This document shows, piece after piece, positions 16,070 through 23,366 of a DNA stretch of 32,452 nt (within the stretch, counting starts at the first letter, position 1; each line of letters starts with the position of its first letter). This DNA is from CAJGCS01 sp045589955 (lineage in GTDB: Bacteria > Bacillota_I > Bacilli_A > ML615J-28 > CAG-313), in NCBI GenBank assembly GCA_045589955.1, contig JAZNQD010000061.1, positions 1 to 32,452 on the forward strand. Direction: 5' to 3'. Both the position numbers and the translations under genes were made by a program. Below the pieces are notes generated by a model that saw only the letters and a list, made by a program, of their open reading frames with translations, ran no database searches and was not told where the DNA came from.

Positions 16070-16891
16070 ATGTTTGAAAATATAACAAGTTTAATTCTTC
16101 CTTTTCTAGGAACAGTAATAGGATCGGCTTTTGTCTTTTTCTTTAAGAAGAAGATGAGTAGTCGTATGGAAAAAATCTTCTCTGGGTTTGCTGCTGGGGT
16201 GATGGTAAGTGCAACCTTCTTTAGCTTGATTATCCCAGCTTTTGAATCAACAAGTGATATTCCTTTCTTTAAAGAAGGGAATGGATTTGAAAAACTAAGT
16301 TTCTTACCAATTATTATTGGCTTATGGTTAGGTTTTGCTTTCTTAATGTTGCTTGATAAGATTATTCCCCATTTACATATTAAAGAAAGTGAACCAGAAG
16401 GATTAAAATCAAAACTTAAGAAAAGTACAATGACAGGCCTTGCAGTTGCACTTCATAACTTTCCAGAAGGAATGGCAGTGGGGATTTTAATTGCTAGTGC
16501 CAATACTGAGGGTAATAATGTTTCATTATTCATGGCTCTTGCCCTTGCAATTGGTATTGCCATTCAAAACCTACCAGAAGGAGCAATTATTTCTATTCCC
16601 CTTGCAGAAAGTGAAATGAAAAAAGGCAAAGCCTTTTTACTAGGTGTACTATCTGGCCTTGCTGAACCAGTTGGAGCCTTATTAACAATTTTATTTGCAG
16701 TGATTGCTTTTGAAGCGCTATCATTCTTATTACCAGCAATGCTTGCTTTTGCCGCAGGTGCAATGCTTTATGTTGTAGTAGAAGAACTAATCCCTGAGAT
16801 GTCAAGAGGAGAGTCGCATTCTCATGCGGGTGTAATTAGCTTTGCGATTGGTTTTTCTCTAATGATGATTTTAGATGTTGTTTTAGGATAA
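16070..16891 (+). CDS. ZIP-family divalent metal transporter
   Basis: Eight-helix membrane transporter (273 aa) of the ZIP family, GufA/ZupT-like branch, importing Zn2+ or a related divalent metal. The family-defining metal-site motifs are present: HNFPEGMAVG in the fourth helix (about 127-136) and QNLPEGAIIS in the fifth (about 168-177), followed by GLAEPVGALL. A loop with HLHIKES precedes the fourth helix, a usual place for extra metal ligands. GGTG ahead of ATG 16070 serves as ribosome binding site. It stands alone between a terminator and the promoter of the next gene. I see no metal-regulator site. The family is certain; metal specificity is not. Confidence 0.9.
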   Translation: MFENITSLILPFLGTVIGSAFVFFFKKKMSSRMEKIFSGFAAGVMVSATFFSLIIPAFESTSDIPFFKEGNGFEKLSFLPIIIGLWLGFAFLMLLDKIIPHLHIKESEPEGLKSKLKKSTMTGLAVALHNFPEGMAVGILIASANTEGNNVSLFMALALAIGIAIQNLPEGAIISIPLAESEMKKGKAFLLGVLSGLAEPVGALLTILFAVIAFEALSFLLPAMLAFAAGAMLYVVVEELIPEMSRGESHSHAGVISFAIGFSLMMILDVVLG

Positions 16892-16927
16892 CAAAATTCA
16901 TTATATTATTCAAATATCGTTTAATAA

Positions 16928-16956
16928 TTGACATAAATCGACATATTTGATATAAT
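16928..16956 (+). promoter_or_regulatory. Perfect consensus sigma-A promoter
   Basis: TTGACA (16928-16933), 17 bp, TATAAT (16951-16956): an exact consensus match. A 9-bp hairpin AATAAACAA/TTGTTTATT (16973-16981/16986-16994) lies in the leader before the weak AGGCGAG ribosome binding site. Confidence 0.9.
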
Positions 16957-17010
16957 TATTATATAAAAGGATAATAAACAAGTATTTGTTTATTTTGTGT
17001 AGGCGAGAAT

Positions 17011-17577
17011 ATGAAATTAAAAGTAGTAAAAATTGTTGAAATTGTTTGTTCATGCCTTGCATTAATTTTCTTAATTGGCTTTTCCTTCTTTATTATGCAA
17101 AAAATGCTTTTTGAAAATAAGCCAATCAAGTTAGCAGGAATTACTCTTTATGAAGTAAATAAGAATGAACTTTTCAATGAAGATGAAAAAACAAAAAAAG
17201 GTGATCTTATTATCACTTTCAAAAAGAAAAATTATCAAGAAAATGACATTATTCTTTTTATTGAAAGCGAAGAATATAACCTTAGTAGAGTAACAAGTAA
17301 AAATGATAATATCTTATCAATAGTTAAGTATGGCTTAGAAGATGGTGCTGATATTGAAGTTTCTTCTGTAGTTGGTAAGAAAGTTCTTATGATCCATAAT
17401 TATGCTAAATTTAAGCAATTTGTTTTAAATCCAATAACAATTATTGGTACTGGTGTTGTATTCTTTGGTGGATTTATTACTTGTTTCATATTAGAAAAAG
17501 TATTCTCAAATAATGATGATAAAGAAAAGAATAAAATAGAAAAAGAAGAAAATAATAATATTAAAGATTCTAAATAG
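17011..17577 (+). CDS. Catalytically dead SipW-like signal peptidase paralogue
   Basis: 188 residues that align over their whole length with the peptidase at 6428: similar N-terminal helix (about 9-31), then KPIKLAGITLYEVN versus KPVSILGIHLYEVD at the same residue numbers, KKGDLII versus EPGDLLF, VVGKKVL versus IIGKVVL, and a second helix after LNPITII. The catalytic serine motif SGSM (52-55) is replaced by NELF, putting Leu at position 54, and the THKI histidine strand is replaced by LSRV. The NNDPD loop is gone too. The reading frame is intact and the promoter is an exact consensus, so this looks like a maintained pseudoenzyme rather than decay. It might bind SipW substrates or modulate the active peptidases; that is inference. 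Confidence 0.75.
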   Translation: MKLKVVKIVEIVCSCLALIFLIGFSFFIMQKMLFENKPIKLAGITLYEVNKNELFNEDEKTKKGDLIITFKKKNYQENDIILFIESEEYNLSRVTSKNDNILSIVKYGLEDGADIEVSSVVGKKVLMIHNYAKFKQFVLNPITIIGTGVVFFGGFITCFILEKVFSNNDDKEKNKIEKEENNNIKDSK

Positions 17578-17600
17578 ACTTACAGATGTAAGTCTATTTT
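17575..17600 (+). terminator. Hairpin terminator overlapping the stop codon
   Basis: TAGACTTAC (17575-17583, including the TAG stop) pairs with GTAAGTCTA (17588-17596) around AGAT and is followed by TTTTAT. The U-run is short, so read-through into the kinase gene, which has no obvious promoter of its own, is likely. Confidence 0.6.
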
Positions 17601-17616
17601 ATATCGAGGAGGAAAA

Positions 17617-18141
17617 ATGGTTGTTCATATTTTTGGGGCAGCTGGTTCGGGTACTACAACCCTAGCTAAGGCCTATGCAAAAAAACATGGATATACACAT
17701 TTAGATGTTGATGACTTCTACTGGAAGGATACATTAATTCCTTTTACGGTTTCAAGACCAAAGGAAGAAAGAGTACGCCTTCTGAAAGAGAAAATCGAAA
17801 AATGTGAAAATTGCGTTGTTTCTGGTGCTGTATGTGTGTGGGGAGACGAACTTATCCCTTATTTCGACATTGTAGTGAAGCTAGAAACACCGACCGATGT
17901 TCGTATTAAACGCCTTCGCGAGCGAGAAAAATTACGTTTTGGTGCTCGTATTGAAGAAGGAGGAGACATGTATCATAATCATCTTCGTTTTATAGAATGG
18001 GCAAGTGTTTATGATAATGGAGGAGTTGAAGTGAGAAGCAACTTACTTCATAATCATTGGCTTAGAAAAATACACTCTAAAGTATATGTTTTAGACGGAA
18101 CTTTACCAGTCGATGAGTTACTTGAAAAAATCGAACAATAG
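17617..18141 (+). CDS. Small P-loop kinase, adenylate-kinase-like
   Basis: 174-residue cytoplasmic P-loop NTPase resembling the COG0563-type 'adenylate kinase and related kinases' proteins. The Walker A is GAAGSGTTT at 7-15; Thr stands where Lys is usual, a variant I recall from this particular family, so I do not treat it as damage. DVDDFYW (about 31-37) is the substrate-side acidic motif, VVSGAVCVWG a core strand, and RIKRLREREKLRFG the basic lid region. GAGGAGG upstream supports the start. No promoter is evident, so it probably depends on read-through from 16928-16956. The substrate is unknown; a nucleotide or small-metabolite kinase is as far as the sequence goes. Confidence 0.7.
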   Translation: MVVHIFGAAGSGTTTLAKAYAKKHGYTHLDVDDFYWKDTLIPFTVSRPKEERVRLLKEKIEKCENCVVSGAVCVWGDELIPYFDIVVKLETPTDVRIKRLREREKLRFGARIEEGGDMYHNHLRFIEWASVYDNGGVEVRSNLLHNHWLRKIHSKVYVLDGTLPVDELLEKIEQ

Positions 18142-18151
18142 AACCTTTTAA

Positions 18152-18180
18152 TTGAATTATTAGGTGTATTGTGGTATAAT
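18152..18180 (+). promoter_or_regulatory. Promoter of the GDPD-like/PPTase pair
   Basis: TTGAAT (18152-18157), 17 bp, TATAAT (18175-18180). The start codon at 18211 is preceded by GAGGTG. Confidence 0.75.
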
Positions 18181-18210
18181 AGATAAGATTTAATAATATG
18201 AGGTGTAATA

Positions 18211-19260
18211 ATGAAAAAGGGTTTACAAATCTTAAAAAAAGTTGGAATTATCTTAGCAGTCGTTTTGATTTTCTTTCTTTCTTTAAATTTCATTCCTGCA
18301 AAGAAAGCAATTGAAGATGAAAAACATATTATCTTAAATAAAATTGAAACAGCTGAAAAGAATGAAACACTTAAAAATAAAGAAGAAGTTTTAATTATGG
18401 CTGAAAAGGGTGGATATTTACTTAACCCAGCCAACTCAAAAAGAGCATTTGACTATGTTATTGAGAGTACAAAAAAAGCTGACATTATTGAATTAGATGT
18501 AAGAAAATCTAAAGATGGTGTCTTAATGGTTTGGGAAGAAGAAACAGTTAATTCTATTATGTTAACTGAGTCTGAAGAACCAGTTTATTTTCGTGATTTA
18601 ACTGTTGAAGAATTAAAGAAACTTAACTTAGGTAAAAACTTTGTTAACGCGAAAAATGAAAAACCATATGCATCATATACAGGATCTAGTATCATATCAC
18701 AAAAATTAGATATGTTAACATTCTTAGAATTTGTTGAACGCTACTATTCTAAGCGTGCTGATGCTTTTTATCTTGTTGACATTCAAGAAGTTGGTAATGC
18801 TGGATGTGAAGCTGTTGACAAAGCAATTGAAATTTTAAAAAGTGATGAAGATTTTGCAAACTTCAAAACACGTGTTATGTTCTCAACAGCTGACTTAGAT
18901 GTTAAGAACTATATTAACAAAGAATATCCTGAACATTTAGTATGTGGTAAAGGTGATTATGTTAAACCATTATTAAATGTTTCTAAATTAGGTTACCAAT
19001 TCATCTATAATGCTAACTATGAAGCAATTTCTGTTAATATGACTGAAAGTAGTTTATTTAAATATAACCTTGCAAAAAGAAACTTCATTAACAAAATGGA
19101 AGCTAGAAATGTTGCGGTTATCTATAACAATGTTACTACTGAAGAACAAATAAGACAATTATACGAAATTGGCGCACATGTTATTGCAACAGGTGATTCA
19201 AACTTTGTTGATAGTGTTATCACAACAATCGAAAAAGAACTAAAGGAAGCTAATAAATAA
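18211..19260 (+). CDS. Membrane-anchored GDPD-fold protein lacking catalytic histidines
   Basis: 349 residues with an N-terminal membrane helix (about 11-29) and an outside domain matching the glycerophosphodiester phosphodiesterase fold: MAEKGGYLLNPANSKRAF corresponds to the AHRG...PENT..AF start of active enzymes, IELDVRKSKDGVLMVW to IExDVxxTKDG..V, and FRDLTVEELKKLNLG to the usual following helix. The catalytic His-Arg pair is Glu65-Lys66, PENT is PANS, and the second catalytic His (in HD) is replaced in MVWEEE (about 107-111). The acidic metal ligands Glu94 and Asp96 remain. It is therefore probably not an ordinary phosphodiesterase; a binding or regulatory role is possible. The downstream PPTase gene overlaps its stop by one base. 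Confidence 0.75.
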   Translation: MKKGLQILKKVGIILAVVLIFFLSLNFIPAKKAIEDEKHIILNKIETAEKNETLKNKEEVLIMAEKGGYLLNPANSKRAFDYVIESTKKADIIELDVRKSKDGVLMVWEEETVNSIMLTESEEPVYFRDLTVEELKKLNLGKNFVNAKNEKPYASYTGSSIISQKLDMLTFLEFVERYYSKRADAFYLVDIQEVGNAGCEAVDKAIEILKSDEDFANFKTRVMFSTADLDVKNYINKEYPEHLVCGKGDYVKPLLNVSKLGYQFIYNANYEAISVNMTESSLFKYNLAKRNFINKMEARNVAVIYNNVTTEEQIRQLYEIGAHVIATGDSNFVDSVITTIEKELKEANK

Positions 19261-19850
19261 TGTTAAAAGTTTACCTTGCAAAGATTTCTTCTTATAAAGA
19301 AGAATTACTTAATTCTTTAAATGAAGAAGAACTTGCAAAAGTTAATCGTTTAAAAAAAGAAGATGATCGAATTAGAAAAGTTCTATCTATCTTTCTTTTA
19401 AAATATGTATTAACTAATAATTCTATTTTAAATCAAACGCTTATTTATAATGATTATGGTAAACCTTATTTAAAAGATAATAATCTTTTCTTTAACATTT
19501 CCCATTCAAATGAATATGTTGTTTGTGCTTTATCAGACCAAGAGGTAGGCGTTGATATCGAAAAAGTAAGACCAAAGAATGATTTAGTTATCAGTAAATG
19601 CTTTAGTCCTTCTGAACAAGAATATATTGTAGATGACAGTGATTTTACAAAAGTATGGACTTTAAAGGAAAGCTATATTAAAAATATTGGTACTGGTCTA
19701 AAAACAAAACTAAATTCATTTTCAACTATTGAAAATAAAGAAATAACAAAGGTATCTAATCTAATGTTTACATCAGTTCAAATTGATGACTACCATTTAG
19801 CAATATGCCACAGTCTTGGTAAAAAACTTAAACTAATTTATCTTAATTAA
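19260..19850 (+). CDS. 4'-phosphopantetheinyl transferase, Sfp type
   Basis: 196-residue enzyme that transfers phosphopantetheine from CoA to a serine of carrier proteins. The family motifs are present in order: NDYGKPYL (about 61-68), FFNISHSNEYVVCAL (75-90), GVDIEKVRP with the Mg-binding Asp/Glu (about 98-106) and WTLKESYIKNIGTGL (about 133-147). The length fits compact Sfp-like enzymes. The start ATG shares its A with the TAA of the GDPD-like gene, so translation is coupled. With plsX also in this window, activation of the fatty-acid acyl carrier protein is the simplest role; no peptide or polyketide synthase genes are nearby. Confident on family, less on the carrier. Confidence 0.88.
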   Translation: MLKVYLAKISSYKEELLNSLNEEELAKVNRLKKEDDRIRKVLSIFLLKYVLTNNSILNQTLIYNDYGKPYLKDNNLFFNISHSNEYVVCALSDQEVGVDIEKVRPKNDLVISKCFSPSEQEYIVDDSDFTKVWTLKESYIKNIGTGLKTKLNSFSTIENKEITKVSNLMFTSVQIDDYHLAICHSLGKKLKLIYLN

Positions 19851-19861
19851 ATAAAAGAATC

Positions 19862-19900
19862 AAACCGGGTTATCTTTTAACCCGGTTTATTAATTTTAAT
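19862..19900 (+). terminator. Strong intrinsic terminator
   Basis: An 11-bp stem AAACCGGGTTA/TAACCCGGTTT (19862-19872/19878-19888) with a 5-nt loop is followed by ATTAATTTT. It closes the GDPD-like/PPTase unit. Confidence 0.85.
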
Positions 19901-19909
19901 AATTAAAAT

Positions 19910-19938
19910 ATGACAAAATTACTAAAAAATGGTATAAT
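19910..19938 (+). promoter_or_regulatory. Promoter of pncB
   Basis: ATGACA (19910-19915), 17 bp, TATAAT (19933-19938), followed by GAGGTGAG and the ATG at 19956. Confidence 0.75.
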
Positions 19939-19955
19939 TAATATGAGGTGAGATT

Positions 19956-21155
19956 ATGAAACTAGAACCAATCATTGTATCATTATTAGATACAGACTTA
20001 TATAAATTTAATATGCATCAAGTTATGTTTCATAAACATACAGATTTAACTGGTGATTATGAATTTGTATGTCGTGACAAAGGGATTGTTTTTACTAAAG
20101 AAATGTTTGATGAAATAAATGCTCAAATTGATCATTTATGTACACTACGCTTCAAAAAAGAAGAATTAGACTATTTAAGAAGCATTCGTTTTATTAAAGA
20201 TGACTATGTTGAGTTCTTAAGACTTTGGCATCCTTTAAGAGACTACGTTTCAACAAAATTAAATGATGATGGAACAATGATAATTCAAGTCCATGGACCA
20301 ATGTTTAGCGCTACACACTTTGAAATATACTTATTAGAAATTGTTAGTGAAGTATATTTTAGAATGAAATATAACTATGATGAACTAGTTGTCGAAGCTA
20401 AGAAACGTTTAGAAGAAAAGATTGAAAAATTTAAAAATGGAACTTATACATTTAAGTTTGCAGAATTTGGTTGTCGTAGAAGACTTTCAAGAGTTTGGTT
20501 CAACTACATGGTAGGAGAACTTTCTAAACTTCCTAACTGCGTTGGCACTTCAAATGTTTACTGTGCGATGAAATACGGCATTAAACCAATTGGTACTTAT
20601 GCTCATGAATTTGTTCAAATGTATCAAGGTATTGCCAAAATCCCTCTTGCATATACTAATTACTATGCCATGAAAGACTGGTTTGCAGAATACAATGGGG
20701 ATAATGGTACAGCACTAACAGATACCTTAACAACTGATTTATTCTTACTTGACTTTGATTTCTTACAAGCATCAACTTATACATCACTTCGTCATGACTC
20801 AGGTGATCCATATGTATGGGGAGATAAAGTAATTAATCACTATAAGAAACTTGGTATTAATCCTAAAACAAAGAGTTTATTATTTAGTGATTCTCTAAAT
20901 TTTGATAAGGCAGAAAAAATCAAAGCTTATTTTGAAAGTAAGATTAATGTATCTTTTGGTATTGGAACATATTGTTCTAACGATTGTGGCCCTAAAGCTT
21001 TAAATATTGTTATTAAACTTCAAAGAGTAAACTCTAAACCAGTTGCAAAACTATCTGATGTTGATGGAAAAACAATGTGTCCAGATGAAGAATTCTTAAA
21101 ATATTTAAAGAATAGCGTAGCATTTAGAATTCATAGTGAAAACCCCAACTCTTAG
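19956..21155 (+). CDS. pncB: Nicotinate phosphoribosyltransferase
   Basis: 399-residue cytoplasmic enzyme of NAD salvage joining nicotinate and PRPP to nicotinate mononucleotide. Recognisable segments are SLLDTDLYKFNMHQ near the N-terminus (substrate site), EFGCRRRLSR (about 171-180), GTSNVYCAMKYGIKPIGTYA with the following HEFVQMY (about 194-217, the loop containing the conserved His), SLRHDSGDPYVWG (about 275-287) and the FSDSLNFDKA phosphate-binding region. Length and order fit the PncB family. It has its own promoter and a GAGGTGAG ribosome binding site. An IS3 remnant begins four bases after its stop and supplies a hairpin terminator; the remnant does not visibly damage the protein. Confidence 0.92.
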   Translation: MKLEPIIVSLLDTDLYKFNMHQVMFHKHTDLTGDYEFVCRDKGIVFTKEMFDEINAQIDHLCTLRFKKEELDYLRSIRFIKDDYVEFLRLWHPLRDYVSTKLNDDGTMIIQVHGPMFSATHFEIYLLEIVSEVYFRMKYNYDELVVEAKKRLEEKIEKFKNGTYTFKFAEFGCRRRLSRVWFNYMVGELSKLPNCVGTSNVYCAMKYGIKPIGTYAHEFVQMYQGIAKIPLAYTNYYAMKDWFAEYNGDNGTALTDTLTTDLFLLDFDFLQASTYTSLRHDSGDPYVWGDKVINHYKKLGINPKTKSLLFSDSLNFDKAEKIKAYFESKINVSFGIGTYCSNDCGPKALNIVIKLQRVNSKPVAKLSDVDGKTMCPDEEFLKYLKNSVAFRIHSENPNS

Positions 21156-21158
21156 GAG

Positions 21159-21242
21159 TGAAATAGTCAAGAAAAAGTAGACACAAAAAAAACATTTATA
21201 TGAATCCCTGTTCAGTCCTATACTGAACGGGGGTTTTATATT
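21159..21242 (-). mobile_element. IS3-family right-end remnant, copy 1
   Basis: 84 bp, about 95% identical to 28067-28149. Read on the - strand it encodes the last codons of an IS3-type OrfB transposase, KTPVQYRTEQGFI then TAA (21196-21237), followed by the terminal sequence GTCTACTTTTTCTTGACTA. Nothing else of the element remains. Both copies break off at the same base on the transposase side. Confidence 0.7.
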
Positions 21243-21247
21243 TTTTT
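21206..21247 (+). terminator. Terminator hairpin supplied by the IS3 remnant
   Basis: An 11-bp stem CCCTGTTCAGT/ACTGAACGGGG (one G-T pair; 21206-21216/21222-21232) with loop CCTAT is followed by TTTTATATTTTTTT. It is placed to end pncB transcripts. Confidence 0.75.
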
Positions 21248-21248
21248 A

Positions 21249-21355
21249 AATTAGAAAAATCTAATTACAAAATGTAAATTCAACTAATAAGCGAGATAAA
21301 AGATAAAAATACAACTTTTGATATCTTTTATTCACCTATAAAAGAATGATATAAT
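21249..21355 (+). promoter_or_regulatory. Dyads and -10 box upstream of the XRE regulator
   Basis: AATTAGA/TCTAATT (21249-21255/21260-21266, AAAA spacer) and AAAAGATA/TATCTTTT (21298-21305/21322-21329) are perfect inverted repeats. TATAAT occurs at 21350-21355 and again at 21380-21385, but neither has a convincing -35 box. The dyads could be autoregulatory operators. Confidence 0.35.
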
Positions 21356-21404
21356 TTTATTGTAAACTTGCAAGGTTACTATAATATTTACAAAGGAGAA
21401 AAAT

Positions 21405-22196
21405 ATGAATATTAAATTAGCAGAAAATTTACAATTATTAAGAAAACAAAAGGGAAAAACGCAAGAAGAGTTAGCAGAAATATTTTGTGTATCAAGTCAA
21501 AGTATTTCAAAATGGGAGTTAGGAATAAATTGCCCTGACATTACATTCTTACCAAAACTAGCAGATTACTTTCGCGTTTCAATTGATGAGTTATTAGGTT
21601 ATAAACCTATGTCATCAATTAATAGTATTTATATTGATATAAAATCATTAATTGAATCGTCTGAGAATAAAATTGATGATGCATATAAAATCGCTAGACT
21701 TGCGGTGGCATCAATTCATAATAAAGAAAGAAAACAAGCTGAAAGATTATTAGTAGGTAAGAGAGATTATAGTTTAGCATATGGTCAAGAAAAATATGGT
21801 CTTACAGTATGTTCAGATGAAAGTGTCTTTATATCTAGCTTTGTTGATTTAAGAGATTATGATATAACAACTATTAGAAAAGTTGCAAATTATTTAAACA
21901 AGATTAGCGATTTAAATACATTAAAGGTTATTTTTGGCTTATTCAATTTACATGTTAAAAACAAAGAAGTTAACTCATTTAGTATTGAAGAGATAATGGA
22001 AGAAACTAAATTAGATAATACTTGTATAAATAAAGTACTAAATAATATTGATGTTGTTTTTGATAGAGAAGAATTTAACAAAACTGGTATTGAAAAATAT
22101 TCACTTTCACATCTAGATCAAGTTCCATTATTAATTACTTTGTTAGTTCCATCAATTGACAAATATAATTTCAATATCAAAGATACGGATGTATAG
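21405..22196 (+). CDS. XRE-family transcriptional regulator
   Basis: 263 residues. Residues 5-65 form a clear XRE/Cro-type helix-turn-helix: LRKQKGKTQEELAEIFCVS, then SQSISKWELGINCPD (recognition helix and the usual W-E), then LPKLADYFRVSIDELLGY. The remaining 200 residues are mainly helical, Lys/Ile/Asn-rich and of no family I recognise; the segment at about 78-190 could be a dimerisation or ligand domain. AAAGGAG ahead of ATG 21405 supports the start. The gene converges on galU with a 14-bp gap and no terminator visible. Its targets are unknown; inverted repeats upstream of itself are candidate sites. Confidence 0.85.
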   Translation: MNIKLAENLQLLRKQKGKTQEELAEIFCVSSQSISKWELGINCPDITFLPKLADYFRVSIDELLGYKPMSSINSIYIDIKSLIESSENKIDDAYKIARLAVASIHNKERKQAERLLVGKRDYSLAYGQEKYGLTVCSDESVFISSFVDLRDYDITTIRKVANYLNKISDLNTLKVIFGLFNLHVKNKEVNSFSIEEIMEETKLDNTCINKVLNNIDVVFDREEFNKTGIEKYSLSHLDQVPLLITLLVPSIDKYNFNIKDTDV

Positions 22197-22210
22197 TTAA
22201 ACCATAACTT

Positions 22211-22990
22211 TTATGTCATTGTTTTAATATTAGCATCAATAAAGTTTTCTTTGGTTCCAACATCTAACCATTTAGCATCTAAATAATAAGCTAGTGTTTT
22301 TTCTTTTATAATGTATCTTGGTAAAAGAAGTTCTTTCGTTTGATCATAGTCATTTTGAAGGTAGGTAAAGATTGAATTATTTAAAACATACCTTCCAACT
22401 GAAACAAATGAAGAAGTATAGTTTTTCGGCTTTTCAATAAAGTCAATAACCTCAATTGGGTTTTGATAATCGTTTGCAATGATTACACCATACTTTTTTG
22501 TTTCTTCCTTTTTGATTTTTTCAACGCCAATAATATTACAATTATATTTTTGATATTCTTTTACTAAAAAAGGAATGCCTTTTTCTTGTGGTAAGATGAT
22601 ATTATCGCCTAAGAGTAAGGCAAAGGGTTCTTTAATTTCATTTTGTAATAGAAGAAGGGCATTTGCAAGGCCATTTGGGTTGTTTTGAATTGTATAATGA
22701 AATTTGAATTTCTTTATTAGATTATTAAAATTTGTGATTTCATTATTGTCTTTAAATTTATTTATTAATTCTTCAGATGTTGGTTTTAACAAATCAATTA
22801 TCGAAGCTTGATTAGGACCGATTATGATATAAACATCAGTTATACCAGCATCAATTATTTCTTCTAAAAGAAATAAGATAACGGGTTTATTGCCAATAGG
22901 CAAGAAAGCTTTATTAATAAATAATGTTTCAGGAAACATTCTTGAGCCGTATCCCGCAATCGGGATGACGGCTTTTGTTATTTTTGTCAT
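22211..22990 (-). CDS. galU: GalU-like UTP-glucose-1-phosphate uridylyltransferase
   Basis: 259-residue sugar nucleotidyltransferase making UDP-glucose (or a related UDP-sugar) for glycolipid or surface glycan synthesis. The N-terminus KAVIPIAGYGSRMFP is the nucleotide-binding loop, LPIGNKPVILFLLEE follows the GalU pattern, AGITDVYIIIG is the next strand, PFALLLGDNI (about 123-132) carries the metal-binding Asp, FIEKPKN is conserved, and WLDVGTKENFIDANIKT ends the fold. It is some 30 residues shorter than common GalU proteins, and the usual PKEMLP reads NKAFLP, so a different sugar phosphate is possible. GAGGTAA before the start fits. It is transcribed away from the leader peptide and transporter genes. 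Confidence 0.8.
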   Translation of the reverse strand: MTKITKAVIPIAGYGSRMFPETLFINKAFLPIGNKPVILFLLEEIIDAGITDVYIIIGPNQASIIDLLKPTSEELINKFKDNNEITNFNNLIKKFKFHYTIQNNPNGLANALLLLQNEIKEPFALLLGDNIILPQEKGIPFLVKEYQKYNCNIIGVEKIKKEETKKYGVIIANDYQNPIEVIDFIEKPKNYTSSFVSVGRYVLNNSIFTYLQNDYDQTKELLLPRYIIKEKTLAYYLDAKWLDVGTKENFIDANIKTMT

Positions 22991-23073
22991 AAAAATTACC
23001 TCAGTTAAGTTTATTCAAGTGCATAAAAAATATTCAATGAAAACACTTACATTATAATTTTTAAATAAAAGTG

Positions 23074-23102
23074 TTGTAAATATAAATTAATAGGAGTATA
23101 CT
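23074..23102 (+). promoter_or_regulatory. Promoter of the leader peptide/ABC transporter operon
   Basis: TTGTAA (23074-23079), 17 bp, TATACT (23097-23102). Transcription would start near 23109, about 30 nt before the leader ATG. Confidence 0.65.
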
Positions 23103-23138
23103 ATTAGTGTAAATAATTTTAAGAAAGGAAGAAATATT

Positions 23139-23216
23139 ATGTTACAAATTAATAAAAACTTTAATATTGCTACATCTTATTATTATTATTACTTTTATCC
23201 AAGGGTTGTTCGCTAA
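23139..23216 (+). CDS. Tyrosine-rich leader peptide (25 aa)
   Basis: A complete small gene with ribosome binding site AAAGGAAG (23124-23131) 7 nt before the ATG and a TAA stop. It encodes MLQINKNFNIATS, then five consecutive Tyr codons, Phe, Tyr and PRVVR; the run YYYYYFY occupies 23178-23198. It lies between promoter and terminator, ahead of an ABC importer operon, as leader peptides of amino-acid attenuators do. Ribosome stalling at the Tyr codons when charged tRNA-Tyr is scarce would be the signal. The peptide itself probably has no function. Regulation by tyrosine is inferred from codon content and layout. Confidence 0.75.
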   Translation: MLQINKNFNIATSYYYYYFYPRVVR

Positions 23217-23248
23217 CTACTTGGCCTTTTTGCGAGGTTTAAACAAAG

Positions 23249-23335
23249 TTGTTATTACGGACAATTATTAAATGAAAGTAATAACAATGATAATATGTAT
23301 TTTCAATGTTATTACTTTTGTAATAGCATTTTTTT
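23249..23335 (+). terminator. Attenuator: mutually exclusive hairpins ending in a terminator
   Basis: Four segments repeat one pairing theme: 1, TTGTTATTAC (23249-23258); 2, GTAATAACAA (23278-23287); 3, ATGTTATTAC (23306-23315); 4, GTAATAGCAT (23320-23329) followed by seven T (23329-23335). Pairings 1:2 (10 bp) and 3:4 (10 bp with one G-T, a terminator) exclude 2:3 (9 bp, an antiterminator). A further hairpin CCAAG/CTTGG (23199-23203/23220-23224) spans the end of the leader peptide and could relay ribosome position. Confidence 0.75.
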
Positions 23336-23366
23336 ATTATATTTAGACTTAAGGAGGAAATTAAAA

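Noticed and set aside
17635..17661. Kinase inactivated by Thr in place of the Walker A Lys
   Set aside because: The GSGTTT form is, to my knowledge, usual in this kinase group, and the other motifs are intact.
18054..18434. Open - strand frame of 126 codons across the kinase/GDPD junction
   Set aside because: It runs opposite two well-supported genes and the promoter at 18152-18180, with no family features.
23217..23366. T-box riboswitch before the ABC importer
   Set aside because: There is no T-box core (AGGGTGGNACCGCG-like) and no specifier stem; a leader peptide and alternating hairpins are present instead.
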